64,000 nt of DNA from Sphingobacteriales bacterium UTBCD1. GTDB lineage: Bacteria; Bacteroidota; Bacteroidia; Chitinophagales; Chitinophagaceae. This document shows, in pieces, positions 33,434 to 42,438 of the stretch (within the stretch, counting starts at the first letter, position 1; every line of letters begins with the position of its first letter). The stretch covers positions 164,925-228,924 of the forward strand of contig MWTC01000052.1 of assembly GCA_002066995.1 (NCBI GenBank). The letters run 5' to 3'. Below the pieces are notes generated by a model. It was not told the origin of the DNA, did not search any database, and saw only the letters and a program-made list of their open reading frames with translations. The position numbers were made by a program, and so were the translations under genes.

Positions 33434-34174
33434 TCAGTATAACGATTTACGGTTCGTTTTGTTCCAGATAAATACGATAATAAATCCTGTAAGCGCTCCG
33501 CCAAGGTGAGCAAAATGGGCAATATTATCTCCTGAGGAACTGATGCCTCCAAAAAGATCAATGATCACAAATCCCAACACGGCCCATTTGGCCTTGATCG
33601 GGATCGGAATGAACATAATATAAAGCTCTGTATTGGGAAAAGTGTAGGCAAAGGCAGCCATCACACCCATTACGGCGCCGGATGCTCCCAGCGCTCCGGC
33701 TAATGCTCCCTTATATTTCATGATTCCTGCCATATCATTTGCCTGTATGGCATGGAGCAGGTCTTCACAACGCAGGTATTGTATAAAAAGATGTAATGCT
33801 GCTGCGCCGACCCCACTGGCAAGATAAAAAATCAAAAACCGTTTTCCTCCCCATACGTTTTCCAGTATCCTGCCAAACATCCAAAGGGTGAACATGTTGA
33901 ATAAAATATGAAATATATTGGGAAAAGGCGCATGGGCAAACATGTGGGTGAAAATCTGGTACGGCTGAAAGGAGGGAAATGTTTCGGTAGGGCTGACCTG
34001 GTGCAGAGCGTTCTTCAATTCATCTGATAGTATGGGATAGAGTATAAGCTTGCCGGTAATATCATACTGTTTGTCCAGGATGGACTGCGCCAGGAAAACC
34101 AGCACATTGATGATAATGATATTCTTAATAATGGGCGGAAAAGCTTCGGGCCTGGTATAACGGAATGTACTCAT
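33434..34174 (-). CDS. Rhomboid family intramembrane serine protease (first copy)
   Basis: The protein has 246 residues and six or so membrane helices. The GxSG motif is GASGAVMG at 163-170 with nucleophile Ser165; the catalytic His is His223 in HFAHLGGALTG; the family HMFAHAPFPNIFHILFNMFTLWMFG segment with conserved His and Asn is at about 77-101. It is the canonical member of the tandem pair. It is transcribed first in the presumed three-gene operon that includes the second rhomboid and the EEP protein. Confidence 0.93.
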   Translation of the reverse strand: MSTFRYTRPEAFPPIIKNIIIINVLVFLAQSILDKQYDITGKLILYPILSDELKNALHQVSPTETFPSFQPYQIFTHMFAHAPFPNIFHILFNMFTLWMFGRILENVWGGKRFLIFYLASGVGAAALHLFIQYLRCEDLLHAIQANDMAGIMKYKGALAGALGASGAVMGVMAAFAYTFPNTELYIMFIPIPIKAKWAVLGFVIIDLFGGISSSGDNIAHFAHLGGALTGFIIVFIWNKTNRKSLY

Positions 34175-34224
34175 GCGGTAAAATTAAAGGTTATCATCAG
34201 AGATAATGAAGGAAAACAATTGTT

Positions 34225-35637
34225 TTACAAATTTTTCAATTTTAGCTGCACTACATTCTCAATATGCTGGGTATGGGGAAACATATCCAGTGGCCGGATA
34301 CCGGTAACCTCGTACTTTTCACCAAGCAGGTTCAGGTCGCGGCCCTGAGTGGCAGGATTGCAGCTTACATACACCACCACCGGCGCTGCTATGTCAAGGA
34401 TTTTTTTCACCAGCTTTTCATGCATGCCGGCCCGTGGAGGATCAGTGATGACTACATCAGGAGAACCGTGAAGTTTAAAAAATTCATCATTGCAGACAGC
34501 GGTCACGTCACCCGCATAAAATTCTGTATTATGCAGATCATTCAATTGAGCATTTTGCTTTGCATCCTCTATTGCTGCTCCGATGATATCCACACCGACG
34601 ATCTTTTTTACGCCGGGGCTTAAAAAGATGCCGATACTGCCGGTGCCGCAATACAAGTCATAAAGGGTCTCATTGCCGGTCAGTTCCGCAAAATCCCTTA
34701 CCACTCCGTATAATTTCTCCGCCTGGTGTGTATTGGTTTGAAAAAAGGATTTCGGTCCTATTCTGAAATAAAAGCTTTCAAGTTTTTCCGTCACATATCC
34801 CTTTCCGTAATACGTCACAGGCTCAAGATCATTAAGGCTGTCATTCATTTTTGGATTGATAGTGTAAAGCAAGGTGGTTACGGAAGGAACCTGTTGTAAT
34901 AAATGATCCATCAATTTTTTCTGCTTCTCTTCATCTTTTCTTCCAAAAACTATGTTCACCATCACTTCACCCGTAGTGCAGATGCGCACCTGCATGGTCC
35001 TTATAAAACCATGGTGCCCGCGGATATCATAAAATTCAAAACCATTCGCTTTTGCAAAGTTGCAGACAACCGTCCTGATCAGGTTGGAAGGCTCTGCCTG
35101 CAGGTAACATTTATCAATATGCACCACTTTATCAAAGATTCCAGGAGCATGAAAGCCGGCAACATTTTCTTCTGAAGAAATATCAGGATCATTCACTTCG
35201 TCCGGCAATAAAAATCTGCGGTTGCCGAATGTGTATTCAAGTTTATTCCGGTAATATCTTGTCTCATCCGCACCGGTGATGGGCATTGATTGCGGAAGAG
35301 GTATTTTGCCAATACGCTGCAAGTTATCCATCACCTGTTTTTGTTTATATTCCAGTTGCTTTTCGTATGGAAGCATTTGCCACTGGCAACCGCCACAAAT
35401 ACCGAAATGAGAACAAAAAGGCTGCACCCTGTCTTTGGATAAAGAATGAAACCGGAGTGGCCACCCTTCAGCCCAGTCTTTCTTGCTTTTGAAGATCTTT
35501 ACATCAACCACATCACCGGGCACCACCCGCTCAATGAAAATCACTTTCCCGTTCACCTTTGCCAGGCAACGTCCTTCGGCAGCATAGTCTTCCACTACTA
35601 TTTTTTCTAATACAATATTCCTGTTTTTCCTTCGCAC
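34225..35637 (-). CDS. rlmD: 23S rRNA (uracil-C5)-methyltransferase RlmD
   Basis: The 470-residue protein has an N-terminal TRAM domain (EKIVVEDYAAEGRCLAKVNGKVIFIERVVPGD), a 4Fe-4S binding Cys set (PFCSHFGICGGCQWQ plus CYLQ), and the class I SAM fold: LYDLYCGTGSIGIFL, VVITDPPRAGMHE and the nucleophile Cys in YVSCNPATQGRDL. It methylates a uracil in 23S rRNA; RlmCD-type dual action cannot be ruled out. The start is a GTG (complement of 35635-35637); a TAnnTTTG-like TAATTTTG on that strand lies immediately upstream (35642-35649), too close for a normal leader. Confidence 0.92.
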   Translation of the reverse strand: MRRKNRNIVLEKIVVEDYAAEGRCLAKVNGKVIFIERVVPGDVVDVKIFKSKKDWAEGWPLRFHSLSKDRVQPFCSHFGICGGCQWQMLPYEKQLEYKQKQVMDNLQRIGKIPLPQSMPITGADETRYYRNKLEYTFGNRRFLLPDEVNDPDISSEENVAGFHAPGIFDKVVHIDKCYLQAEPSNLIRTVVCNFAKANGFEFYDIRGHHGFIRTMQVRICTTGEVMVNIVFGRKDEEKQKKLMDHLLQQVPSVTTLLYTINPKMNDSLNDLEPVTYYGKGYVTEKLESFYFRIGPKSFFQTNTHQAEKLYGVVRDFAELTGNETLYDLYCGTGSIGIFLSPGVKKIVGVDIIGAAIEDAKQNAQLNDLHNTEFYAGDVTAVCNDEFFKLHGSPDVVITDPPRAGMHEKLVKKILDIAAPVVVYVSCNPATQGRDLNLLGEKYEVTGIRPLDMFPHTQHIENVVQLKLKNL

Positions 35638-35787
35638 GGCGCAAAATTATAGATTTAGAAATTGATGGACTGATATGCATACAGAAAGGGAAAAGGTAAC
35701 TGCTCCATTGCAACTCATCAGCTTGCAGTCTTCGTCTATTAACAACTATTAAACCCGGTGACGCTACCTATTTTAAATCTTAATAAA

Positions 35788-35795
35788 TATCTTTG
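35788..35795 (+). promoter_or_regulatory. -7 element for the thioredoxin-fold gene
   Basis: TATCTTTG matches TAnnTTTG, 38 bases before the ATG at 35834. The upstream box is not clear. Confidence 0.45.
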
Positions 35796-35833
35796 TACAT
35801 GCTGCTTAATTGCAGTTTTTTATTCAGAACTCC

Positions 35834-37282
35834 ATGAAACGACTTCCAATAATTATCCTGCTTTTCGCCTGCAGTTTTGCATCCGCACAAACAGACGGTT
35901 ATGAAATTCATGTAACCGTTAAACCATTCCGGAATCAATACGTATATCTCGGTTATTATTTCGGGAAACAACTCCCGGTCATTGACTCTGTAAAACTGAA
36001 CGATGAAAGTGAAGGAGTTTTTAAAGGGCCCGAAAAACTTGGCGGAGGTATTTATCTCATCGGCTATCCCGGCAAAAATGGTTTTTTTGAAATGCTGATC
36101 GACAAACAGCAGAAATTTTCCCTGTTAGCCGACACTTCGACTCTTTTTTCCAAAGGGGTAGAGTTCATCAATTCGCCGGATAATGAACTTTTCAAAGAAT
36201 ACCAGCTTACCATGTCTTCCAAAGGTGGCGCCATTGAAGCAGATAAACAGCATTTAGCTGCAGCAAAAAATGCAAAAGACTCTGCTTACTGGTCTGCCAG
36301 AATAAAAAAAATGAATGATGAGATTCAGCTATACCGTGAGGACCTGATCAGTAAAAACAACGGCAGCATACTCAGTGCCCTGCTGATAGCCATGCAGGAA
36401 CCTGAATTACCTTCAAAACTGAAAGATCCAAAGAATAAAGAAGACTCTATCAGGGCCTACCGTTATTTCAAGGATCATTTTTGGGATGGTATAAATTTTT
36501 GGGATGACCGGCTTGCAAGAACACCTTCTGCATTATTTGAATCAAAGCTTGATAAATATTTTGACCAGGTAGTCGCCCAGCATCCTGATTCGGTGATTAA
36601 GGAGATGGACTGGATGCTGGGCTATGCAAGCATCAGCGATGAAATGACTAAATTCCTTCTGCTGAAATTTGTGAACCGCTACCTGGTGCAAAAGTATATG
36701 TGGGAAGATGCGGTGTTCGTTCACCTGTTTGAAAAGTACTTTTCCAATAAAACTTATCCCTGGCTTACAGAACAGGGCCGGAAGACGATTACCGACCGGG
36801 CATACAGCCTGATGGCAAATATTACCGGCACTGCTGCGGCCGATATTGAATTACCGGACACTTCGGGCACTAAGAGGTCACTTTATTCGTTAAAAGCTCC
36901 ATACACCATTGTATGTTTCTGGGATCCCAACTGCGGCCATTGCAGGGAAATAGTGCCGAAGCTGGATTCTATCTATAAACACAAATGGAAAGCCCAGGGG
37001 CTTAAAGTATTTGCCGTAGGCAAAGAGACTGACAGTAAAAAAACCGACTGGATCCGGTTTATACATGAATATTCATTGCAGGACTGGACCAATGTATATT
37101 ATTCCAAAGAAGATGAAAAGGCAAGAGTGGACAGCGGCGTTCCTGGTTATTCACAGCTATACGATGTGCAGTCTTTTCCTACATTATATTTGCTGGACAA
37201 AGACAAGCGGATCGTGGCTAAGAAACTGGCTTATGATCAAATTGATGAAGTCCTTCAGCTGAAAAGGAAGAACAGGGGATAG
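35834..37282 (+). CDS. DUF4369/DUF5106 thioredoxin-fold (TlpA-like) protein
   Basis: From the ATG at 35834 (MKRLPIIILLFACSFASAQ) the exported protein has 482 residues. The first 110 residues are a beta-rich DUF4369-like domain (KPFRNQYVYLGYYFGKQ), the middle is helical (DUF5106-type, from about 130 to 330), and the last 150 residues are a thioredoxin fold with the active site PNCGHCREIVPKLD. A periplasmic disulfide or thiol exchange role is inferred. An ATG at 35810 would put eight residues before the signal peptide. The PPIase gene follows 22 bases later, so both are likely periplasmic folding factors in one operon. Confidence 0.9.
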   Translation: MKRLPIIILLFACSFASAQTDGYEIHVTVKPFRNQYVYLGYYFGKQLPVIDSVKLNDESEGVFKGPEKLGGGIYLIGYPGKNGFFEMLIDKQQKFSLLADTSTLFSKGVEFINSPDNELFKEYQLTMSSKGGAIEADKQHLAAAKNAKDSAYWSARIKKMNDEIQLYREDLISKNNGSILSALLIAMQEPELPSKLKDPKNKEDSIRAYRYFKDHFWDGINFWDDRLARTPSALFESKLDKYFDQVVAQHPDSVIKEMDWMLGYASISDEMTKFLLLKFVNRYLVQKYMWEDAVFVHLFEKYFSNKTYPWLTEQGRKTITDRAYSLMANITGTAAADIELPDTSGTKRSLYSLKAPYTIVCFWDPNCGHCREIVPKLDSIYKHKWKAQGLKVFAVGKETDSKKTDWIRFIHEYSLQDWTNVYYSKEDEKARVDSGVPGYSQLYDVQSFPTLYLLDKDKRIVAKKLAYDQIDEVLQLKRKNRG

Positions 37283-37304
37283 GATAATATTAAAATTCAA
37301 GTCT

Positions 37305-39248
37305 ATGAATAAAAGATGGTTGGTAATGATCATTACCTGCTGCCTGGCAACTAATTTGTTTTCTCAAACCCTCTTTACTTACGGGAAACATGCCATAGAT
37401 GCCAACGAGTTTCTCAGGGCTTATAATAAAAATAATACCCAGCCGGTCAAAGACAAAGGAAAAGCCATTAAAGAATATCTTGACCTTTATATCAATTCCA
37501 AGCTGAAAATACAGGAAGCATACGACCGGGGCTACGATACCTTGCCCCAGATAAAAAGCGAGGTGGAAAATCTCCGTTCACAGATCATCGAGAATTACAT
37601 GACCGACCCTGCAACTGCTGACAGGCTGGTAAAGGAAGCCTTTCAGCGAAGCCTGAAGGATATTCATATCGCTCATATTTTCATTTCATTTAAAGATGCC
37701 AGGGGAAATATTGACACTGTTGCTGCAAAAAAGAAATTGGATAATGTTTTGGAAAAATTAAAAAAAGGAGAAAATTTTTTATCAGTAGCGGAGCAATTTT
37801 CTGATGATCCTTCAGCTAAGGTTAACAAGGGAGATATCGGGTACATCACTGTTTTTACTTTGCCTTATGGGCTGGAAACACTGGCTTATACCACACCGGT
37901 TGGTAAATATTCAGAACCATACCGCTCCCGGTCAGGGTATCATATTTTCAGAAATATGGGTGAGCAAAAAGATCCTGGAAAAATGAGAGCACAGCAAATA
38001 TTATTAGCCTTTCCTCCCGATGCAGATGAGGCCGCCAGAAAACAAATTGCCCGTCTTGCAGACTCGTTGTATCAACGGGTAATGGCGGGTGATGACTTTG
38101 CTCTGTTAGCCAAAACATTCAGTAATGATTATACCACTGCCGTGAACGGAGGTACTATTCCCGATTTTCCTGTAGGGAGGTATGAACCGGCTTTTGAAAA
38201 TACCGTCTGGTCTTTGCAAAAAGATGGAGCTGTGAGTAAGCCTTTTGCCACATCGCACGGATATCACATTGTAAAACGCATTTCGGTTATTCCTACTATT
38301 ACCGATTCTAAAGACAAAAATAATTTAGAAGCTATACGCCAGCTGGCCATGAATGACAGCCGGTGGCAGATACCCAATGAAGTTGTGTATGATCATGCGA
38401 TCAAAACCGCGGGATTCAAAAAATTTTCTTATGATACTGCGGCCTTATGGGCATATACCGACAGCATGATTGACCGCAGGCCACTGGGAGCCGGAAAAAA
38501 CATTGACAAAAAAACTCCCTTATTCCGGATCGGTGACAGTGTATTTTCAATGCCGGATTGGATAAGTTATGTTCAAACCAATCGATTTAAGACTGATGGC
38601 AGCGGCATGAAATCACATGAGCAGATCATGGATGATTGCATCCATACAGTGGTAAAGGGATACTACCGCAAACACCTGGAGCAATACAATGAGGAGTTTC
38701 GCTACCAGATGAAAGAATTCCGGGACGGCAACCTGTTTTTCGAGATCATGCAGCGTGAAGTATGGAATAAATCACAGTCGGACTCAACAGCGTTGGCAGC
38801 GCTGTACAATAAAAATCCGAAAAAATATATGTGGAAACCGGGCGCCGAGGCGGTGGTGTTCTTTTGTTCGGACCAGGCTGTTTTGAATTCAGTTTATAAT
38901 GCAATACAAAAGAACCCGGGAAATTGGCAAAAGATCATTGAACCATATTCTGAAAAAGTGGTTGCTGATTCAGGAAGGTATGAATGGCCGCAAATACCAA
39001 CAGAGGAGAAAACTTCTTTTGAACCGGGAATGATCACTAAGCCACTGGTCAATAATAACGACAATACAGCCTCATTTGCTTATATCCTTAAGGTGTATTC
39101 CCAGCCGATGCAGCGGAGTTACAGTGAAGCAAAAGGCCTTTTGATCACCGACTACCAGGCACAGTTGGAAGATAAATGGGTAGCGTCATTGAAAAAGAAA
39201 TATCCTGTGGTCATCAACAAAAAAATCCTGGCGGAAATATCAAAATGA
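37305..39248 (+). CDS. Periplasmic peptidylprolyl isomerase with two parvulin domains
   Basis: The protein has 647 residues: signal peptide at about 1-22 (ending LFSQ), a SurA-N/trigger-like helical segment that includes LDLYINSKLKIQEAYDRGYDT, and two parvulin domains. The first contains IAHIFISFKDA, VAEQFSDDPSAKVNKGDIGYITV and GYHIFRN; the second RAQQILLAFPPDADE, LAKTFSNDYTTAVNGGTIPDFPVGRY and GYHIVKRI. A long C-terminal domain of 300 residues, without recognised motif, follows. The protein should help outer-membrane protein folding. It differs from the SurA-like protein at 56.2 kb in its long C-terminal part. Confidence 0.9.
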   Translation: MNKRWLVMIITCCLATNLFSQTLFTYGKHAIDANEFLRAYNKNNTQPVKDKGKAIKEYLDLYINSKLKIQEAYDRGYDTLPQIKSEVENLRSQIIENYMTDPATADRLVKEAFQRSLKDIHIAHIFISFKDARGNIDTVAAKKKLDNVLEKLKKGENFLSVAEQFSDDPSAKVNKGDIGYITVFTLPYGLETLAYTTPVGKYSEPYRSRSGYHIFRNMGEQKDPGKMRAQQILLAFPPDADEAARKQIARLADSLYQRVMAGDDFALLAKTFSNDYTTAVNGGTIPDFPVGRYEPAFENTVWSLQKDGAVSKPFATSHGYHIVKRISVIPTITDSKDKNNLEAIRQLAMNDSRWQIPNEVVYDHAIKTAGFKKFSYDTAALWAYTDSMIDRRPLGAGKNIDKKTPLFRIGDSVFSMPDWISYVQTNRFKTDGSGMKSHEQIMDDCIHTVVKGYYRKHLEQYNEEFRYQMKEFRDGNLFFEIMQREVWNKSQSDSTALAALYNKNPKKYMWKPGAEAVVFFCSDQAVLNSVYNAIQKNPGNWQKIIEPYSEKVVADSGRYEWPQIPTEEKTSFEPGMITKPLVNNNDNTASFAYILKVYSQPMQRSYSEAKGLLITDYQAQLEDKWVASLKKKYPVVINKKILAEISK

Positions 39249-39266
39249 AAGTTCATTAAACGTTGA

Positions 39267-40217
39267 TCACAATTCTTTCACCACGTTTATAACTACGTGA
39301 GGTTTGCCCAAAGTGTAAAAGTGCAAAACAGGGACACCTGATTTTATTAACTCTTTGGATTGAGCAATCAGCCATTCAGTTCCTATCTTTTCCACATCAT
39401 CATCGGTAGAAGCTTTTGAAATCGCATCAGCAAGATCAGAAGGCAGATCCACGTAGAAAGTCCGCGGGATAATTGTAAGTTGTTTTTTGGAAGTTATAGG
39501 CTTCAGGCCGGGTATGATCGGCACATTGATACCAAGATCACGGCAATGCTTTACGAATGCGAAGAACTTTTTATTGTCAAAAAACATTTGGGTGACAATA
39601 TACTCTGCTCCTGCATCCACTTTAGCTTTCAGGTAGTGCAGGTCGGTTTCCATATTCGGGGATTCAAAATGCTTTTCAGGGTAACCTGCCACTCCCGTAC
39701 AGAATTTAGTACCGTCGGTTCCTTTCAGTTCTTCTTCAAGATAAACCCCGTGATTCAGGTTCACTACCTGTTTCAGCAGATCAATAGCATGCCTGTGCCC
39801 GTCCGGTTCAGGTTCAAAAACAGATTCGTTTTTGGCAGCATCACCCCGCAACACCAGGACATTATCAATACCAAGATAACTCAGCGTCAGTAAAGCGTCT
39901 TCCGTTTCCTGAACACTGAATCCTCCGCAAATGAGGTGCGGGACTGTGTCCACATTATACCGGTTCATGATGGAAGCACAGATGGCTTCGGTGCCCGGCC
40001 GTTTGCGGATGACCACTTTTTCAAAGTTCCCATCGGCCCTTTTCCGGAAAATATGTTCACTGCGGTGATAAGTAACATTGATATATGCAGGCTTGAACTC
40101 CATCAATGGGTCCAGGTGGTTATAAATGGCTTTAATGCCTTTTCCTTTCAGCGGCGGCAATATCTCGAAAGAGATCAACGTACTTTTTGCCTGCTGTATA
40201 TGCTCAATTACGGTCAT
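39267..40217 (-). CDS. metF: 5,10-methylenetetrahydrofolate reductase
   Basis: The 316-residue protein has the FAD-binding barrel of MetF: FEILPPLKGKGI near the N terminus with the conserved Glu, AYINVTYHRSEH, VPHLICGGFSVQETEDAL, NVLVLRGDAA, GVAGYPEKHFE, GAEYIVTQMFFDNKKFFAFV, and PIIPGLKPI. It makes 5-methyltetrahydrofolate for methionine synthesis. The regulatory C-terminal domain of eukaryotic enzymes is absent. It is convergent with the PPIase gene (18 bases apart). The promoter at 40248-40279 on its strand has both boxes at the normal spacing. Confidence 0.95.
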   Translation of the reverse strand: MTVIEHIQQAKSTLISFEILPPLKGKGIKAIYNHLDPLMEFKPAYINVTYHRSEHIFRKRADGNFEKVVIRKRPGTEAICASIMNRYNVDTVPHLICGGFSVQETEDALLTLSYLGIDNVLVLRGDAAKNESVFEPEPDGHRHAIDLLKQVVNLNHGVYLEEELKGTDGTKFCTGVAGYPEKHFESPNMETDLHYLKAKVDAGAEYIVTQMFFDNKKFFAFVKHCRDLGINVPIIPGLKPITSKKQLTIIPRTFYVDLPSDLADAISKASTDDDVEKIGTEWLIAQSKELIKSGVPVLHFYTLGKPHVVINVVKEL

Positions 40218-40247
40218 TTAATAAACCTCCGATCTTATAGGGATTTG

Positions 40248-40279
40248 CAAAGCTAATAATGTAAATATGGAATTGCAAA
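40248..40279 (-). promoter_or_regulatory. metF promoter (TTTG-N20-TAGCTTTG)
   Basis: Read on the minus strand: TTTG (complement of 40276-40279), 20 bases, then TAGCTTTG (complement of 40248-40255), which fits the Bacteroidota sigma consensus at both boxes. The start codon at 40217 lies about 30 bases downstream, leaving room only for a short leader, and no riboswitch is visible. Confidence 0.65.
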
Positions 40280-40354
40280 CATCAGGTCACTCTCCTTTTA
40301 AAGGAATCCGGCTTTCACTTTTGCCAAATTTATTTCCCGCTTTATCATGGGTTG

Positions 40355-41353
40355 CTATATCCCCGTTTGTTTTACTCTCGATATTTTCAACTCGATCCGG
40401 TAGGTATTCTTTTTATTCTGCAGTATTGAATAGCTCAAACTGATTGAAGCTACCTTATCATCATATTTTGCAAAATGTGCCGGTTTGAATTCAATAAAAT
40501 TATCATCGTAATAAATTTGATATACAAAATCTGCAGGCATGGCCGCTTTTAATTTTTGCAGGAATGAATCAATAACAGGCTCGAACTTTTTCCAGGTTAA
40601 TGCTGTATAATCCCTGACAGTGGTGACATGTATGCCCGTTCCTTTTTTCCCTTTTACTTCTGTGATCGTTGTTGAAAATCCACTCAGATTTATTTTACTG
40701 TCATATATACTATTTTTTTGCGGGTCTGTTCTTTTATTTATTTTATATTGGGTCAACAAAGTATCTGTGTTAAAAGCCAGTTTATTGATAAAAGCGGAAA
40801 CCGGCTCATCAGTAATTTTTGGTCCTGCTGATGTGAAATAACACATCTCACCGCCCGGATGGATCAGCAAGAGCACTTCAAATTCCTGGTTCTTTGCAGA
40901 GGTATTTTCTATTTCATAGCTCCTCGAAAAAGAAATTGTCATGAGGTTTTCCGTATAGCCTTCAGCATCACGGAAATAAAATCCGAGGTTAGTCGGGTCT
41001 CCATTCAATGGTTCAAACACAGCCCTGGCTTTATAGGCGCCTGCAGTGTAACCAAGTAAATCCTGTAGTTCTTTAAAAAAGGAAACAGCTTTCACACTAT
41101 CCGGAAAAGTATAAAGACCCCCAAACACGGCATTCATGCTGACATAACATTTATTTGCCTGAGGCAATATTTTCGATGGATTTTTCAATGTATCTTCCTC
41201 TCCCTGCACTTTACTTAAAGAATCAAATCCATTACCCCGCTCATTGAATATTTTAATAAATGCATTTGCGAAAGCATTCTTGTCTTTTATATATTGCCCA
41301 TGGGTTTGCAACATAAATACACTGGCTATAACTAAAATCAATATTCGTTTCAT
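40355..41353 (-). CDS. Exported protein of unknown function (332 residues)
   Basis: The protein has a signal peptide at about 1-19 (VIASVFMLQTHGQ) and no membrane segment beyond it. No family is recognised. The sequence shows a small N-terminal helical part with KNAFANAFIKIFNERGNGFDSL, a central alternating stretch (SMNAVFGGLYTFPDSVKAVSFFKEL), and C-terminal strands (YDDKVASISLSYSILQNKKNTYRIELKISRVK). It has no lipobox Cys and no T9SS tail. The likely location is the periplasm. It is monocistronic and convergent with nothing; upstream lies the divergent lptB operon, 258 bases away. Confidence 0.75.
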   Translation of the reverse strand: MKRILILVIASVFMLQTHGQYIKDKNAFANAFIKIFNERGNGFDSLSKVQGEEDTLKNPSKILPQANKCYVSMNAVFGGLYTFPDSVKAVSFFKELQDLLGYTAGAYKARAVFEPLNGDPTNLGFYFRDAEGYTENLMTISFSRSYEIENTSAKNQEFEVLLLIHPGGEMCYFTSAGPKITDEPVSAFINKLAFNTDTLLTQYKINKRTDPQKNSIYDSKINLSGFSTTITEVKGKKGTGIHVTTVRDYTALTWKKFEPVIDSFLQKLKAAMPADFVYQIYYDDNFIEFKPAHFAKYDDKVASISLSYSILQNKKNTYRIELKISRVKQTGI

Positions 41354-41597
41354 TTTAAAGATTTTGGGTACAACTTTTAAATTTTATCAGAAAGGAAAAA
41401 ATTGAAGGGTTCAATACTTTATGCAAACCGGGTATCAGCAATGCAACAGAAATATGTATGGTTACATGCATCAGTCTTTACATTCTCAATATTCCCGGGT
41501 GATTAGAAATAGAGACAAACAAATCTAATATTTCGGTCACATTATTCAAAACACCGTTAAATATTTATTTTCCTGAGATCATTTATACCCCATAGCT

Positions 41598-41605
41598 TAT
41601 TTTTG
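41598..41605 (+). promoter_or_regulatory. -7-like element close to lptB start
   Basis: TATTTTTG matches TAnnTTTG but ends only 6 bases before the ATG at 41612, which would give a leaderless or nearly leaderless transcript. It may be coincidental. Confidence 0.25.
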
Positions 41606-41611
41606 TCTCTT

Positions 41612-42397
41612 ATGTCGCTCAGCATTCATACCAAAGACCTGGTGAAGACCTACGGCGGTAGAACTGTGGTTGATCATGTAAGCATTGAGGTGAACCAGGG
41701 AGAGATCGTTGGGTTGCTTGGGCCAAACGGAGCAGGCAAGACCACCACTTTTTACCAGGTAGTAGGTTTGATAAAGCCGGATGAAGGCGAGGTTTTTCTG
41801 GGTGAAGAGAACATCACCAAACTTCCCATGTACAGAAGAGCAAGGCTGGGTATCGGTTATCTTCCCCAGGAAGCATCGGTATTCCGCAAGCTGAGCGTGG
41901 AAGATAACATCGCAGCGGTGCTGGAGATGACCGGGCTTTCCAAATCAGAACAAAAAGAAAAGCTCGAATCACTGATCGAAGAATTTCATCTTGAAAAAGT
42001 CAGAAAGAATAATGGTGATGTAGTAAGCGGCGGTGAAAGAAGAAGAACAGAAATAGCACGGGCATTGGCTGTGGATCCCAAATTCATTTTACTGGATGAA
42101 CCCTTTGCCGGTATTGATCCCATCGCTGTGGAAGATATACAATCCATCGTGGCACGGTTGAAATATAGAAATATCGGTATTCTCATTACCGATCATAATG
42201 TGACGGAAACGCTCTCTATCTGCGATCGGGCATACCTGCTTATTGAAGGGAAAATTTACAAACACGGTACTGCCGAAGAACTGGCCGTTGATGAAGAAGT
42301 CAGAAGATTATACCTCGGAAGAAACTTTGAGTTGAAGAGAAAAGATTACCTGCATGAAGAGGCCATCAGGGAGGCCGATGAAGAAAAAAACCTTTGA
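41612..42397 (+). CDS. lptB: LPS export ABC transporter ATPase LptB
   Basis: The protein has 261 residues from the ATG at 41612; an in-frame TTG at 41603 would add three. The ABC signatures are Walker [11 protein letters not shown]-loop YLPQEASVF, signature VSGGERRR, Walker [11 protein letters not shown] and the H-loop TDHNV. The LptB-type [14 protein letters not shown] and [11 protein letters not shown] blocks support the specific assignment. It powers lipopolysaccharide transfer from the inner membrane through the Lpt bridge. A C-terminal tail ([20 protein letters not shown]) is longer than in E. coli. It is followed 41 bases later by the GH3-type gene. Confidence 0.93.
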   Translation: MSLSIHTKDLVKTYGGRTVVDHVSIEVNQGEIVGLLGPNGAGKTTTFYQVVGLIKPDEGEVFLGEENITKLPMYRRARLGIGYLPQEASVFRKLSVEDNIAAVLEMTGLSKSEQKEKLESLIEEFHLEKVRKNNGDVVSGGERRRTEIARALAVDPKFILLDEPFAGIDPIAVEDIQSIVARLKYRNIGILITDHNVTETLSICDRAYLLIEGKIYKHGTAEELAVDEEVRRLYLGRNFELKRKDYLHEEAIREADEEKNL

Positions 42398-42438
42398 TCA
42401 GGAAGTTTCATTTAATTTTTTTACTTTGAGGATAACAC

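Noticed and set aside
40217..40280. SAM riboswitch before metF
   Set aside because: Only about 30 bases separate the promoter and start codon, too short for a riboswitch.
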